Assembly (NCBI RefSeq): GCF_024206475.1
Contig: NZ_JAMBPR010000007.1
Coordinates: forward strand, 62,001-126,000
DNA length: 64,000 bases
Direction of reading: 5' to 3'
From: Paraburkholderia sp. CNPSo 3274
GTDB taxonomy: Bacteria > Pseudomonadota > Gammaproteobacteria > Burkholderiales > Burkholderiaceae
Shown: one piece after another, positions 1 to 8,433 of the stretch
How positions within the stretch are numbered: position 1 is the stretch's first letter
Layout: every line of letters starts with the position of its first letter
The notes under the pieces: generated by a model
Told to the model about the DNA's origin: nothing
The model's database searches: none
What the model saw: only the letters and a program-made list of their open reading frames with translations
Translations under genes and position numbers: made by a program

Positions 1-316
1 TCACGCGCGTGACGAACGCATCGAGCGGGCCGAGCGCCTCGCCGGCCGGGCCGTAGACGGGCACGCGGGTGTCGGCGAGCAGGTCCGCCACACCGCCGAC
101 ATGGTCGTTGTGGTGATGGGTGAGTAAAATAGCGACAAGCCGCCAGCCGCGCTTCGCGAGGTACGCGCGAACCGGAGCGGCGTCGCCCGGATCGACGGCA
201 ACGGCATTCTGGCCGTCCGAAACGACCCAGATGTAATTGTCTTCAAAAGCCGGAACCGGTACGTACTCGTAGGCGCACGTATCGCTCGAACGCGCGTACT
301 CAAGCGGACTCTTCAT
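1..316 (-). CDS. gloB: Hydroxyacylglutathione hydrolase (glyoxalase II), 5' part only
   Basis: Hydrolyses S-lactoylglutathione to lactate and glutathione, the second step of methylglyoxal detoxification in the cytosol. Only the first 105 residues lie in the window; the C-terminal part runs off the left edge. The metallo-beta-lactamase metal-binding motif THHHNDH is seen at residues 66-72, after the family N-terminal stretch [12 protein letters not shown] (about residues 19-30). It is divergent from the methyltransferase gene at 337, 20 bp away. The order gloB, yafS-like, rnhA, dnaQ is also known from E. coli, which supports the call. Confidence 0.93.
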   Translation of the reverse strand, partial: MKSPLEYARSSDTCAYEYVPVPAFEDNYIWVVSDGQNAVAVDPGDAAPVRAYLAKRGWRLVAILLTHHHNDHVGGVADLLADTRVPVYGPAGEALGPLDAFVTRV

Positions 317-336
317 GGGGCGACGTATTCTTCGAC

Positions 337-1230
337 ATGTCTGACCGATTGATTATAGACTGGCCTGCCTGGACCGCCTCGCCCGCTGGCAGGTATGTGC
401 TCGGCTGGGAGCAGGAGCAGCTCGACCGCGTGGTATCGAACGTGTTCGGCTACCATGCGCTGCAGCTCGGCCTGCCGCAGCTCGACGCCCTGCGCGAGAA
501 CCGCATGTCGTGCCGCGGCCTCGTGCTCGACGCCGCCAGTGCTGCAAGCGCCCCCTACTCCGTACCCGGCGCGTCGGCCCATGCGCACCCGAACGGCGGG
601 CAAACGTTGCCCGGCGCGGGCGGCGCAACGCAAGACCGCACCCCCGCTGCGGACGGCAGTTCGTTGCTTCACGCGCCCACGGGCCGCAGCACCGTATGGT
701 GCGACTATCTCGATCTGCCGTTCGAGGCACAGAGCGTCGACCTGATCGTGATGCCGCACACGCTCGAATTCACGAGCGACCCACACCGCCTGCTGCGCGA
801 AGCCGAACGTGTGCTGATGCCTGAAGGGCAATTGCTGATCGTCGGTTTCAACTCGCTTTCGCTGTGGGGCGCGCGCCAGTCGGTCGGCAAGCTGACCGGC
901 CATCCGTTCCTGCCCGCGCGCCAGGACCTGATCGCCTTCACGCGCCTGAAAGACTGGATCAAGCTGCTTGGCTTCGAGCTTGAACGCGGGCGCTTCGGCT
1001 GTTATCGTCCGCCGCTCGCGACGGACCAGTGGCTTGGCCGCTACGGCTTCATGGAAGCCGCCGGCGACCGCTGGTGGCCGATTTTCGGCGCTATCTATAT
1101 GGTGACGGCGATCAAGCGCGTGCGCGGCATGCGCCTCGTCGGGCCACTGAAGGTCAAGAAGCCGGTGCTGGCCGCGAGCCTGAAGCCTGCCGCCACCACC
1201 CCTTCCCCAACACGCAACAAGGACTCATGA
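337..1230 (+). CDS. Class I SAM-dependent methyltransferase, YafS-like
   Basis: A 297-residue protein of the Methyltransf_11 type. The clear family signal is the second half of the fold, with [10 protein letters not shown] near residue 145 and a [14 protein letters not shown] strand-turn near residues 165-178. The usual glycine-rich SAM motif (GxGxG) is not seen; its place holds [11 protein letters not shown] followed by an alanine/glycine/proline-rich stretch (about residues 65-115) that looks like an unstructured insert. The substrate is unknown. Its stop overlaps the rnhA start (ATGA), so the two are probably co-translated. Position between gloB and rnhA matches E. coli yafS, whose own function is poorly known. 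Confidence 0.8.
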   Translation: MSDRLIIDWPAWTASPAGRYVLGWEQEQLDRVVSNVFGYHALQLGLPQLDALRENRMSCRGLVLDAASAASAPYSVPGASAHAHPNGGQTLPGAGGATQDRTPAADGSSLLHAPTGRSTVWCDYLDLPFEAQSVDLIVMPHTLEFTSDPHRLLREAERVLMPEGQLLIVGFNSLSLWGARQSVGKLTGHPFLPARQDLIAFTRLKDWIKLLGFELERGRFGCYRPPLATDQWLGRYGFMEAAGDRWWPIFGAIYMVTAIKRVRGMRLVGPLKVKKPVLAASLKPAATTPSPTRNKDS

Positions 1231-1676
1231 GCACACCCGACTTCGTCGAAATCTTCACGGACGGCGCCTGCAAGGGCAACCCAGGCCCGGGCGGCTGGGG
1301 CGCGCTGCTGCGCTTTGGCGCGCAGGAAAAGGAACTGTTCGGCGGCGAGGCCGGCACGACCAACAACCGCATGGAGTTGACGGCGGTGATCGCCGCACTC
1401 GACGCGCTCAAGCGCCCGTGCAAGGTGATCGTGCACACCGACTCGCAGTACGTGCAAAAAGGCATCAGCGAGTGGATTCACGGCTGGAAGAAAAAGAACT
1501 GGATGACGGCCGCCAAAACGCCGGTCAAGAACGACGACCTCTGGAAGCGTCTGGACTCGCTCGTCGCCCAGCACGAGATCGAGTGGCGCTGGGTGAAGGG
1601 TCACGCCGGCCACCCGGAGAACGAGCGCGCCGACGCGCTCGCGAACCGCGGCGTCGCCACGCTCGCCGAACTCTGA
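1227..1676 (+). CDS. rnhA: Ribonuclease HI
   Basis: Degrades the RNA strand of RNA-DNA hybrids (primers, R-loops). The 149-residue length is normal for bacterial RNase HI. The catalytic carboxylates are visible at D12 (FTDG), E50 (NRMEL), D72 (HTDS) and D136 (ERADALA), with the basic handle region rich in Trp and Lys around residues 85-100 ([10 protein letters not shown]). The ATG start sits inside the stop of the upstream methyltransferase. dnaQ follows 44 bp downstream on the same strand, so the three genes are probably one operon. Confidence 0.97.
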   Translation: MSTPDFVEIFTDGACKGNPGPGGWGALLRFGAQEKELFGGEAGTTNNRMELTAVIAALDALKRPCKVIVHTDSQYVQKGISEWIHGWKKKNWMTAAKTPVKNDDLWKRLDSLVAQHEIEWRWVKGHAGHPENERADALANRGVATLAEL

Positions 1677-1720
1677 GACCGCTTCGCGCGGCTGCTCCAC
1701 GCTTTCACGCTTTACAAGAC

Positions 1721-2467
1721 ATGCGCCAGATCATTCTCGATACTGAAACCACCGGCCTGAACGCCCGCACGGGCGACCGCATCATCGAAATCGGCTGCGT
1801 CGAGCTGGTGAATCGCCGGCTCACGGGCAACAACCTGCACTTCTATGTGAACCCGGGGCGTGACAGCGACCCGGGCGCACTCGCCGTGCACGGCCTCACG
1901 ACCGAGTTCCTCTCCGACAAGCCGAAGTTCGCCGAAGTCGCGGACGAGATCCTCGACTTCATTCGCGACGCGGATATCATCATCCACAACGCGCCGTTCG
2001 ACATCGGCTTTCTCGACGCCGAACTCGCGCTGCTCGACAAGCCCGGGTTCAAGGAACACTGCGGCGACGTGATCGACACGCTCGTGCAGGCCAAGCAGAT
2101 CTTCCCCGGCAAGCGCAACTCGCTCGACGCCCTGTGCGATCGTTTCGGCATCAGCAATGCGCACCGCACGCTGCACGGCGCGCTGCTCGACTCGGAGCTG
2201 CTCGCCGAGGTCTACCTGGCGATGACGCGCGGCCAGGAAAGCCTCGTCATCGACATGCTGGGCGAACACGCCGCGCCCGGGGCAGCCGCCGCGCCGCGCA
2301 TGCAACTCGAGTCGATCGATCTGCCGGTGATCATGGCAAGCGACGAAGAAGTCGCAGAACACAACGCCGTGCTCGATGGTCTCGACAAGGCGATCAAAGG
2401 GACGTCGGTTTGGCGCACCGAGCCGGCCCCCGCCGAAGCTAATGCGGCTGATGCGCAAAATGCTTAA
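1721..2467 (+). CDS. dnaQ: DNA polymerase III epsilon subunit (3'-5' proofreading exonuclease)
   Basis: Proofreading subunit of the replicative polymerase core. It is 248 residues long. The DEDDh exonuclease motifs are present: LDTETTGL at residues 6-13 (Exo I), HNAPFDIGFLD near residues 90-100 (Exo II) and the HGALLDSELLA block near 150-160 (Exo III). The C-terminal 60 residues, which in E. coli bind the alpha subunit, are alanine-rich and divergent. The start is the first ATG after the rnhA stop. It is followed by a tRNA gene, as dnaQ is in E. coli (there aspV, here tRNA-Val). Confidence 0.96.
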   Translation: MRQIILDTETTGLNARTGDRIIEIGCVELVNRRLTGNNLHFYVNPGRDSDPGALAVHGLTTEFLSDKPKFAEVADEILDFIRDADIIIHNAPFDIGFLDAELALLDKPGFKEHCGDVIDTLVQAKQIFPGKRNSLDALCDRFGISNAHRTLHGALLDSELLAEVYLAMTRGQESLVIDMLGEHAAPGAAAAPRMQLESIDLPVIMASDEEVAEHNAVLDGLDKAIKGTSVWRTEPAPAEANAADAQNA

Positions 2468-2475
2468 AAAATGGC

Positions 2476-2504
2476 TTTACAAGATCGGAAACGCCCTGCA
2501 TAAT
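2476..2504 (+). promoter_or_regulatory. Sigma-70 promoter of tRNA-Val
   Basis: A TTTACA -35 box (2476-2481), a 17-base spacer and a CATAAT -10 box (2499-2504) lie just before the tRNA. The expected start near 2511 gives a short leader before the mature 5' end at 2517. The promoter begins only 9 bases after the dnaQ stop. Confidence 0.65.
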
Positions 2505-2516
2505 CTCAATTTCTTC

Positions 2517-2591
2517 GGGTGGTTAGCTCAGCGGTAGAGCACTGCCTTCACACGGCAGGGGTCACTGGTTCGATCCCAGTACTACCCACCA
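2517..2591 (+). tRNA. tRNA-Val(CAC)
   Basis: Full cloverleaf of 75 bases. The acceptor stem GGGTGGT pairs with ACTACCC (one G-T pair) and the CCA end is encoded at 2589-2591. The anticodon arm CTGCC-TTCACAC-GGCAG reads anticodon CAC, for valine GTG codons, which are frequent in this genome. The T-loop GGTTCGATCCC is standard. Confidence 0.97.
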
Positions 2592-2628
2592 GAATTCCTG
2601 GTGTTGGTAATGACAAACACCGAAGAAT

Positions 2629-2662
2629 AAAAGGCCTCGTTGCGAAAGCAACGAGGCCTTTT
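2629..2662 (+). terminator. Rho-independent terminator of tRNA-Val
   Basis: Perfect 15-bp inverted repeat (2629-2643 with 2648-2662) around a GAAA tetraloop, with A-rich 5' and T-rich 3' flanks. It closes the dnaQ/tRNA-Val transcript. Confidence 0.85.
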
Positions 2663-2853
2663 GCTTTGGGCTTCGACTTTGCGCGAAACATCCGGTCGCG
2701 TCCTTGCGTTGTGCCTGGCAGCCGAGGGCGTGGGCGACGCCGCAGTTACACTGTAAGCAATCCGAATCAAATAATCGAAGGAGATGGCAGCATGGGCAAG
2801 CTATGGCAAGGTGTGCCGCGGCGGCACGCCTGAGGAAGCGACCTGAGCGCGCC

Positions 2854-3318
2854 CTACTCGCCGCCGGTGTCGAGACCGACGCCGCGCGCCATGCCCGTGG
2901 CCGCGACCACCATCACGACGAGCAGCAGCGTCTGCCATCTGCCGATGCGTGCGTATTTCGGCGCGCCGGTGAGATCCGGCACGTCGCCGCGCCGCACGGC
3001 GAGGCGCCAGCGCAGCAGCGCCATCATGGGTGCGATTTCGAGCAGAAGGATCAGCACGAGCGCGCTCATCTTCACGAGAAAGAGCGGTTCGTGGAGGTAG
3101 TACGGTGCGCCCTTCTCGAAACCGCCGAACGCACGCATTGCGCCAGTCACAATCAGGACCACCGCGGAGCCGCCCCAGCCGTTGTCGGCGCTGAAGATCA
3201 TCGGCAGGTCTTCGGTGGAAGTGCAGCGGCGCAGGCCGCGCGTGCGCCGCAGGATCGAAGCGAGCGCGAAGCCGAAGGCAAGCAGATGAACGGCGGCGAG
3301 CAACCAGCGTATCAGCAT
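2854..3318 (-). CDS. DUF2214-type membrane protein
   Basis: A 154-residue integral membrane protein of unknown function that I match to the DUF2214 family from its pattern: an N-terminal helix with the motif RWLLAAVHLLAFG, a middle FSADNGWGG stretch, then helices near residues 80-105 and 130-148. Start at 3318 is preceded by a good GGAG ribosome site. It stands alone, antisense to nothing recognisable, and is followed by the tRNA-Val terminator region. The substrate or partner cannot be told from sequence. Confidence 0.75.
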   Translation of the reverse strand: MLIRWLLAAVHLLAFGFALASILRRTRGLRRCTSTEDLPMIFSADNGWGGSAVVLIVTGAMRAFGGFEKGAPYYLHEPLFLVKMSALVLILLLEIAPMMALLRWRLAVRRGDVPDLTGAPKYARIGRWQTLLLVVMVVAATGMARGVGLDTGGE

Positions 3319-3420
3319 TGCAACTCCTTCGAGTGGACGACAGGAACGGCAAGCAATGGTAAAGCGGCTCAAGCGCGGACATGGCGCAATGCGGCCGGGC
3401 CGCAGGTCACCGACCGGGCG

Positions 3421-4392
3421 TCAGACCTGCTTCAGCGCGGCGTCGAGGGCGCGTGCAGCCGTGCGGTCGCCTTCGGCGGCGAGCCCCACGCGAAACACAG
3501 TCTGACGGTTGTGGCCCGCCGCAGCAGGCGAATCCCAGAGCAATTCGATCTTTGCCCGGCGCGCGGGCTTGCCCTCAGGCGCCACAGCCGACCGTGCCGA
3601 TACCGGCCGTTGCGCAGCGGGCGCGCCCGGCTCAGGCGTGGCCGCAGACTGGCCGCCCCCCGGCGCCGCGGTGGAATCCGCAGAATCCGCGAAATCCGCA
3701 GCAGCAACCGGTTCGGTAACGCCAGCCGCGGACGCAGGATCGTCGGTCTGCACCGGCGCGGGCAAGAGCGCGGGTCCGGACGCAACTGCGTCGCCCTGCG
3801 GCGCACCGGAGAGCCAGCGCACCGACAACTCGCGGGCATCGTACTGGCCGACCTTGCGGCTCTCCTGCCAGACGACCGTCGTACGCGTCGCGGCATCGAT
3901 CGAAACGGCGAAGCGCCCGATCGCGAAGCGCCGCGCCGCGAAGTTGCTGCGCCAGAGCGCGCGCGGCCGGCAGATCCAGACCACGGCGGCATAGAGCGCG
4001 GGCGCGGCAACGAGCCAGCCGTTGGTGTCGGCCACGGCGTGGAAGGTGCGCCGCCAGCCGGCGGTCCAGACGAACACGCCGATCGAGCCGAGCGCGAACA
4101 AAAAGCCGAGCACGCCGAAAAAGCGCAGCGCCTGGCGCAGCCACTGCGGCAGCGGGTGAAACGGCCGCTCGACACGCGCCCTGGCGCCCGGCAGCACAAT
4201 CAGCAGAAACAGGAAGACGAGATTCAGGCTCGCCGCCGGCGACGACGCCATCCCCTCTAGCGCGGCGATGAAATTCATTTGCGCCATGGAGTGCAGCCAG
4301 CGCGCGAGGATCACGAGCCCGATCGCGCGCAGCGCGAAAAGCGTCCCGGCACCGGGTACGGCGGCCGTGGGCGTCGGTCGGGTTCTGGCCAA
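3421..4392 (-). CDS. Hypothetical membrane protein with proline/alanine-rich linker
   Basis: A 323-residue protein that I do not recognise. The N-terminal half has about four hydrophobic segments (near residues 15-32, 55-68, 90-110, 125-142). A basic stretch follows, then a beta-rich part ending YDARELSVRWLSG (about residue 190). Next comes an 80-residue linker rich in Ala, Pro and Ala-Asp. The C-terminal part begins AKIELLWDS and continues with NRQTVFRVGLAAEGDR. The linker seems to split one small cytoplasmic domain. It is transcribed away from the downstream DUF2214 gene by about 100 bp, possibly together. Function unknown. Confidence 0.6.
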   Translation of the reverse strand: MARTRPTPTAAVPGAGTLFALRAIGLVILARWLHSMAQMNFIAALEGMASSPAASLNLVFLFLLIVLPGARARVERPFHPLPQWLRQALRFFGVLGFLFALGSIGVFVWTAGWRRTFHAVADTNGWLVAAPALYAAVVWICRPRALWRSNFAARRFAIGRFAVSIDAATRTTVVWQESRKVGQYDARELSVRWLSGAPQGDAVASGPALLPAPVQTDDPASAAGVTEPVAAADFADSADSTAAPGGGQSAATPEPGAPAAQRPVSARSAVAPEGKPARRAKIELLWDSPAAAGHNRQTVFRVGLAAEGDRTAARALDAALKQV

Positions 4393-4540
4393 GGGTCTTC
4401 TCCTCTGTCGACCAGAGTTCGCGCTTTAAGGCGTTACTCTGGTCCCATGCAAAGCACGCTTTCGTGGGCGCCGGATTTTACGGCACGGCCATTATAGGGA
4501 CATTAAGCGTGCGCCTCACTCGTCGCCGCCGCGAATGTGA

Positions 4541-4572
4541 CAACGCCCCGGTGCACGGGCACCGGGGCGTTG
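4541..4572 (-). terminator. Strong hairpin after the glycosyltransferase gene
   Basis: Perfect 14-bp stem (4541-4554 with 4559-4572) with a 4-base loop, between the glycosyltransferase stop and the next gene. No clear T-run follows on either strand, so it may be a transcript-end stabiliser or a weak terminator. Confidence 0.45.
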
Positions 4573-4626
4573 GGGAAAAGCGGGCAAGCCGGGCGCGCCG
4601 AAGCGCGTCCGTTTTCAGTACGTACC

Positions 4627-5691
4627 TTAGCCGGCGTTGACTTCGCGCAGCACGGTGCGATGCTTCTGGCGCAGCAGTTCTTCGTACACAGCCACGTAGT
4701 TGCGTGCCATCACCTTCGACGAGAAGCGTGCCTCGAACGCGGCGCGCACCTTCTCGCGCGACAGCGTCGACAGACGCTTGACCGCCGCGGCTGCGCTGAT
4801 TTCGTCTTCCACGACGAAGCCCGACACACCATTCTCGATGACTTCCGGCACCGAGCCGCGCTTGAACGCGATGACCGGCGTACCGCAGGCCATGGCTTCG
4901 ATCATGACGAGGCCGAAGGGCTCCGGCCAGTCGATCGGGAACACCAGTGCATGCGCATTGCCAAGGAACTCACGCTTTTCGTGCTCGCCGATTTCGCCGA
5001 TGTACTCGACATGCGGCAACGCCATCAGCGGCTTGATGACTTCTTCGTAGTAGGCGCGGTCGGCCTTGTCGATCTTGGCGGCGACCTTGAGCTTCATGCC
5101 TGCCTGGCCGGCGATGCGAATCGCGCGGTCAAGGCCCTTCTCCGGCGAGACGCGGCCGAGGAATGCGAGGTAACCGGGCTCGACGTTCGGAATCGGCGTG
5201 AGCACGTCTTCCGGCAGGCCGTGGTATACGGTCTGCTGCCAATTGGCTTGCTGCAGCGGAATGCGCTGGTTGTCCGAGATCGAAACCACCGGCACGTCGT
5301 TGAACGCGCTAAACACCGGCTGCAGTTCCGGCAGGTCCAGACGGCCGTGCATGGTCGTGACGAACGGCACCGGCTGGCGCTGGAACAGCGAGAACGGGTA
5401 GTAGTCGATGTGGAAGTGCAGCACGTCGAACTCGTCCGCGCGGCGGCGAACTTCTTCGAGCAGCAGCATGTGCGGAGCCATCACGTCGCGAATCGTGGGG
5501 TCGAGGCGCAGTGCCTGCGGCCAAAACGCTTCGAGCTTTGCCGAGGTGATCGAATCGCCGCTGGCGAACAGCGTGACATCGTGGCCCTGTTCGACCAGCG
5601 CTTCGGTCAGGTAGGAGACCACCCGTTCCGTGCCGCCGTACAGCTTGGGAGGAACCGCCTCGTGCAACGGAGCGATTTGAGCGATTCGCAT
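4627..5691 (-). CDS. Glycosyltransferase family 4 protein
   Basis: A 354-residue GT-B enzyme expected to transfer a sugar from a nucleotide donor onto an acceptor that cannot be told from sequence. The N-terminal domain opens MRIAQIAPL and has the acceptor-side YGGTERVVSYLTEALVEQGH stretch (about residues 19-38). The C-terminal domain begins with FLGRVSPEKGLDRAI (about residues 185-200) and carries the EX7E-type donor motif in GLVMIEAMACGTPVIAF (near residues 265-280). Start 5691 is chosen because an AAGGAG ribosome site precedes it and the fold begins there; a longer upstream frame is not needed. It stands alone, with a 0.8 kb gap before the divergent ABC exporter. Confidence 0.88.
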   Translation of the reverse strand: MRIAQIAPLHEAVPPKLYGGTERVVSYLTEALVEQGHDVTLFASGDSITSAKLEAFWPQALRLDPTIRDVMAPHMLLLEEVRRRADEFDVLHFHIDYYPFSLFQRQPVPFVTTMHGRLDLPELQPVFSAFNDVPVVSISDNQRIPLQQANWQQTVYHGLPEDVLTPIPNVEPGYLAFLGRVSPEKGLDRAIRIAGQAGMKLKVAAKIDKADRAYYEEVIKPLMALPHVEYIGEIGEHEKREFLGNAHALVFPIDWPEPFGLVMIEAMACGTPVIAFKRGSVPEVIENGVSGFVVEDEISAAAAVKRLSTLSREKVRAAFEARFSSKVMARNYVAVYEELLRQKHRTVLREVNAG

Positions 5692-5908
5692 AGTGGTGAA
5701 CTCCTTCCTCGTAATAAATCGGGCAATAGACTGCAAATTTGACAATCGACCTATGCAGGCTGCGGCTTCCTTGTCGCCACGCGCCTTACAGGCGTTCCGT
5801 ACCGCTAACCGCGCCGGACATCCGGACACAGACCCGTCGCAGTTTGTGAAGCGGCAAGAGAGCGCACACGCGGCGGTTCAGGCGGTAAACGCGCAGGGTT
5901 CGCGGCCG

Positions 5909-5927
5909 TTGACATAGAAGCTGTCAA
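5909..5927. promoter_or_regulatory. Inverted repeat, candidate operator
   Basis: The arms TTGACA and TGTCAA are perfect inverted repeats separated by 7 bases. The left arm alone equals a consensus -35 box on the plus strand, and no good -10 box was found at the right distance. It lies about 220 bp upstream of the glycosyltransferase start and 560 bp upstream of the ABC exporter. Confidence 0.35.
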
Positions 5928-6200
5928 ATTCCCTACGCCGTCCGAGTCGGCATTATCCCGGTCCAGGGTAAATACCGGCTAAATCATTTCAAAGTCTTTA
6001 CGTTGTTACAAACCGGAAACACTCCGCAACCCTTTGTTTTCCAAGAGAGTTCTAGATTGGGTACTGCGCTGCGGGAAGCAACTGCGCGCGACTGTCGCGG
6101 CACTTGTGTGCATCAGTCGATCCGCTCGTTTCCTGGTTCGCAACCGGCGGACAGCGTGTTGCGAGCGAGCACAGCGCTTTTCCGAATGCAATCCGTAATT

Positions 6201-6228
6201 CTATCTCTAAAACACCTATCTCTAAAAC
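6201..6228. repeat. Tandem 13-bp direct repeat
   Basis: CTATCTCTAAAAC occurs at 6201-6213 and again at 6216-6228, with 2 bases between (period 15). The AT-rich units stand out in this GC-rich sequence. They lie about 250 bp upstream of the ABC exporter start and might be a binding site for a regulator. Confidence 0.5.
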
Positions 6229-6471
6229 GGTCCGGGATTCCTGTTGAACCTCCGCTGCAACAACGTGCCGCCAATCTGTATCCCGCGCTATCGTGTCGCG
6301 ATATGATGCGCGTCCGCCGGGCACAGGCGGTGCGCGAGGCGCATGGGGTGTTTACAATGCGGTAAGTCCGCCTTCGTTGCCGCGCGCCCGAAGCCGTTCG
6401 TCGCCTCAGCGCCAGCTATCTTTCTTTGAACTTGCACGGACGAAGTTCCGTCAGACCGACCGCCCGATCAA

Positions 6472-8307
6472 TTGGAACATCTGACCATCGCACAGCGTAA
6501 CGCCCACAACGCAAAGCTCGCGAGCTATGCGCGGCGGCCGCTCGCGTTCCTTTTCCTCTACATCAAGCGCCATCCGTTCTCCCACGCCGTCGTGCTCGCC
6601 AGCGTGTTCGCGGCCGTCGGCTGCGCGCTTGCGTCGCAGTACGCCATCAAGCATCTGATCGACGTGCTCGGAGCGGGACGCCATCATCCGGGCCCGCTGT
6701 GGACCGCGTTCGCGATCCTCGTCGGCCTGATCGCCGCCGACAACCTGCTCTGGCGGGTCGGCGGCTGGTTCGCGGCGCACACCTTCGTCACCGTGACTGG
6801 CGACTTGCGGCGCGACCTCTTCCAGTATCTGAGCGGACACTCGCCCACCTACTACGCCGAAAAGCAGCCCGGCACGCTCGCCAGCCGCATCACCGCGACG
6901 TCGAACGCCGTCTACACGGCCGAGAACACCACCGCCTGGAACGTGCTGCCGCCCTGTATCGCCGTGGCCGGCGCGATCGTCATGATCATCGCGGTCAATC
7001 CGCTCATGGCGGCGGGCCTCCTGATCTGCTCGGCGATCCTTTCGGTGATCCTCTTCAAGCTGGCCGGGCTCGGCTCGTCGCGCCACCATACCTTCGCCTC
7101 GAAAGCGGCCGCGGTGGATGGCGAGCTCGTCGACGTGATCGGGAACATGGCGCTCGTGCGTGCCTTCGGCATGACGTTCCGCGAGCAAAAGCGCTTCGGC
7201 TCGACGGTCAAGGCCGAACTCGACGCGCGCCGCTCGAGCCTGCTCTACCTCGAAAAGCTGCGTCTGCTGCACGCCGTGATCACGGCCATGCTGTCCGCCG
7301 GCCTGCTCGGCTGGGCGCTGTGGCTCTGGGATCAGGGCAAGGCGACGTCGGGCGACATCGTGCTGGTCAGCTCGCTCGGCTTCACGATCCTGCACGGCAC
7401 GCGCGACCTGGCCGTGGCGCTCGTGGACGTCACCCAGCACGTGGCACGCCTCGCCGAGGCTGTGCAGACGCTGCTGGAGCCGCACGGCATGCCCGACCGC
7501 GACGACGCCAAAGAGCTCGTGGCCCAGGGCGGCCGCGTCGATTTCGAGGGCGTGACCTTCGCGTATCCGCACCGCAAGGCGATCCTCGACCATTTCGACC
7601 TGCGCATCGAGGCCGGCCAGCGCGTGGGCCTGATCGGCAAATCGGGCGCGGGCAAGACCACGGTGCTCGCGCTGCTGCAGCACTTCTACGACGCCCAGGG
7701 CGGCGCCATCAAGATCGACGGCCAGAACATCGCGCAGGTCACCCAGGACAGCCTGCGCCATGCCATCGCGCTCGTACCGCAGGACATCTCGCTCCTGCAC
7801 CGCTCGATCTACGAAAACATCGCCTACGGCCGCCCCGAGGCCAGCCGCGAGGAAGTGTTCGCCGCGGCCCGCGAGGCGCGCTGCGCCGAATTCATCGAGG
7901 CGATGCCCGAGGGCTACGACACGATCGTGGGCGACCGCGGCGTGAAGCTGTCGGGCGGCCAGCGCCAGCGCATTGCGATCGCGCGCGCCATTCTCAAGAA
8001 TTCGCCGATCCTGCTGCTCGACGAAGCCACATCGGCGCTCGACAGCGCGTCCGAAGAGGCCATCCAGCAGGCGCTCGACCGGCTGATGGTGGGCCGCACG
8101 GTGATCGCGATCGCGCACCGCCTCTCCACGCTCAACAACTTCGACCGCATCATCGTGATGAGTGCGGGCAAGGTGATCGACGACGGCACTCCGGAAGAGC
8201 TGCGCAACCGTCCGGGCCTCTACCGCGACCTTCTCGCCAAGCAGTACGGCAAGCAGTCCACGCTGCATCTGGGCAGCAAGAAGGCCGACGAAAAGCACGT
8301 GGCCTGA
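6472..8307 (+). CDS. MsbA-type ABC exporter (fused membrane and ATPase domains)
   Basis: A 611-residue half-transporter expected to dimerise in the inner membrane and export a hydrophobic substrate, type unknown. The membrane domain with about six helices fills residues 30-330. The ATPase domain has Walker A GKSGAGKTT near residue 388, the signature LSGGQRQR near 492, Walker B ILLLDEATSALD near 510 and the H-loop AHRLS near 545. The start is uncertain: the frame opens with TTG at 6472 and has no clear Shine-Dalgarno site, and a CTG or later start is possible. It is similar in build to MsbA but not assignable to lipid A flipping. It converges on otsA with a shared terminator. Confidence 0.9.
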   Translation: MEHLTIAQRNAHNAKLASYARRPLAFLFLYIKRHPFSHAVVLASVFAAVGCALASQYAIKHLIDVLGAGRHHPGPLWTAFAILVGLIAADNLLWRVGGWFAAHTFVTVTGDLRRDLFQYLSGHSPTYYAEKQPGTLASRITATSNAVYTAENTTAWNVLPPCIAVAGAIVMIIAVNPLMAAGLLICSAILSVILFKLAGLGSSRHHTFASKAAAVDGELVDVIGNMALVRAFGMTFREQKRFGSTVKAELDARRSSLLYLEKLRLLHAVITAMLSAGLLGWALWLWDQGKATSGDIVLVSSLGFTILHGTRDLAVALVDVTQHVARLAEAVQTLLEPHGMPDRDDAKELVAQGGRVDFEGVTFAYPHRKAILDHFDLRIEAGQRVGLIGKSGAGKTTVLALLQHFYDAQGGAIKIDGQNIAQVTQDSLRHAIALVPQDISLLHRSIYENIAYGRPEASREEVFAAAREARCAEFIEAMPEGYDTIVGDRGVKLSGGQRQRIAIARAILKNSPILLLDEATSALDSASEEAIQQALDRLMVGRTVIAIAHRLSTLNNFDRIIVMSAGKVIDDGTPEELRNRPGLYRDLLAKQYGKQSTLHLGSKKADEKHVA

Positions 8308-8360
8308 CAGCGCGCAGCGGGCGCCTCGCCCGTTGCGCTTTGCCCCAGACTCCCAGACGC

Positions 8361-8400
8361 AAAAAAGCCGCTTCAGTGCATCGACTGAAGCGGCTTTTTT
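8361..8400. terminator. Bidirectional terminator between the ABC exporter and otsA
   Basis: Perfect 17-bp stem (8361-8377 with 8384-8400) around a 6-base loop, beginning with six A and ending with six T, so it can end transcription from both convergent genes. Confidence 0.9.
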
Positions 8401-8433
8401 GCGCTCTCGCCCTCGTGCGCGAGGCGCGAGTGC

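Larger units (their letters stand above)
5692..6471. other. 780-bp intergenic region between divergent genes
   Basis: No gene is supported here. Base composition is lower in GC than in its neighbours. It holds the leader of the glycosyltransferase gene on the minus strand and of the ABC exporter on the plus strand, an inverted repeat at 5909-5927 and a tandem 13-bp repeat at 6201-6228. A small RNA or regulatory elements could be present, but I cannot show one. Confidence 0.5.

Noticed and set aside
6451-8298. A 615-codon open frame antisense to the ABC exporter
   Set aside because: It has no homology signal, no ribosome site and high Arg/His/Ala use. Frames of this kind arise on the opposite strand of GC-rich genes.
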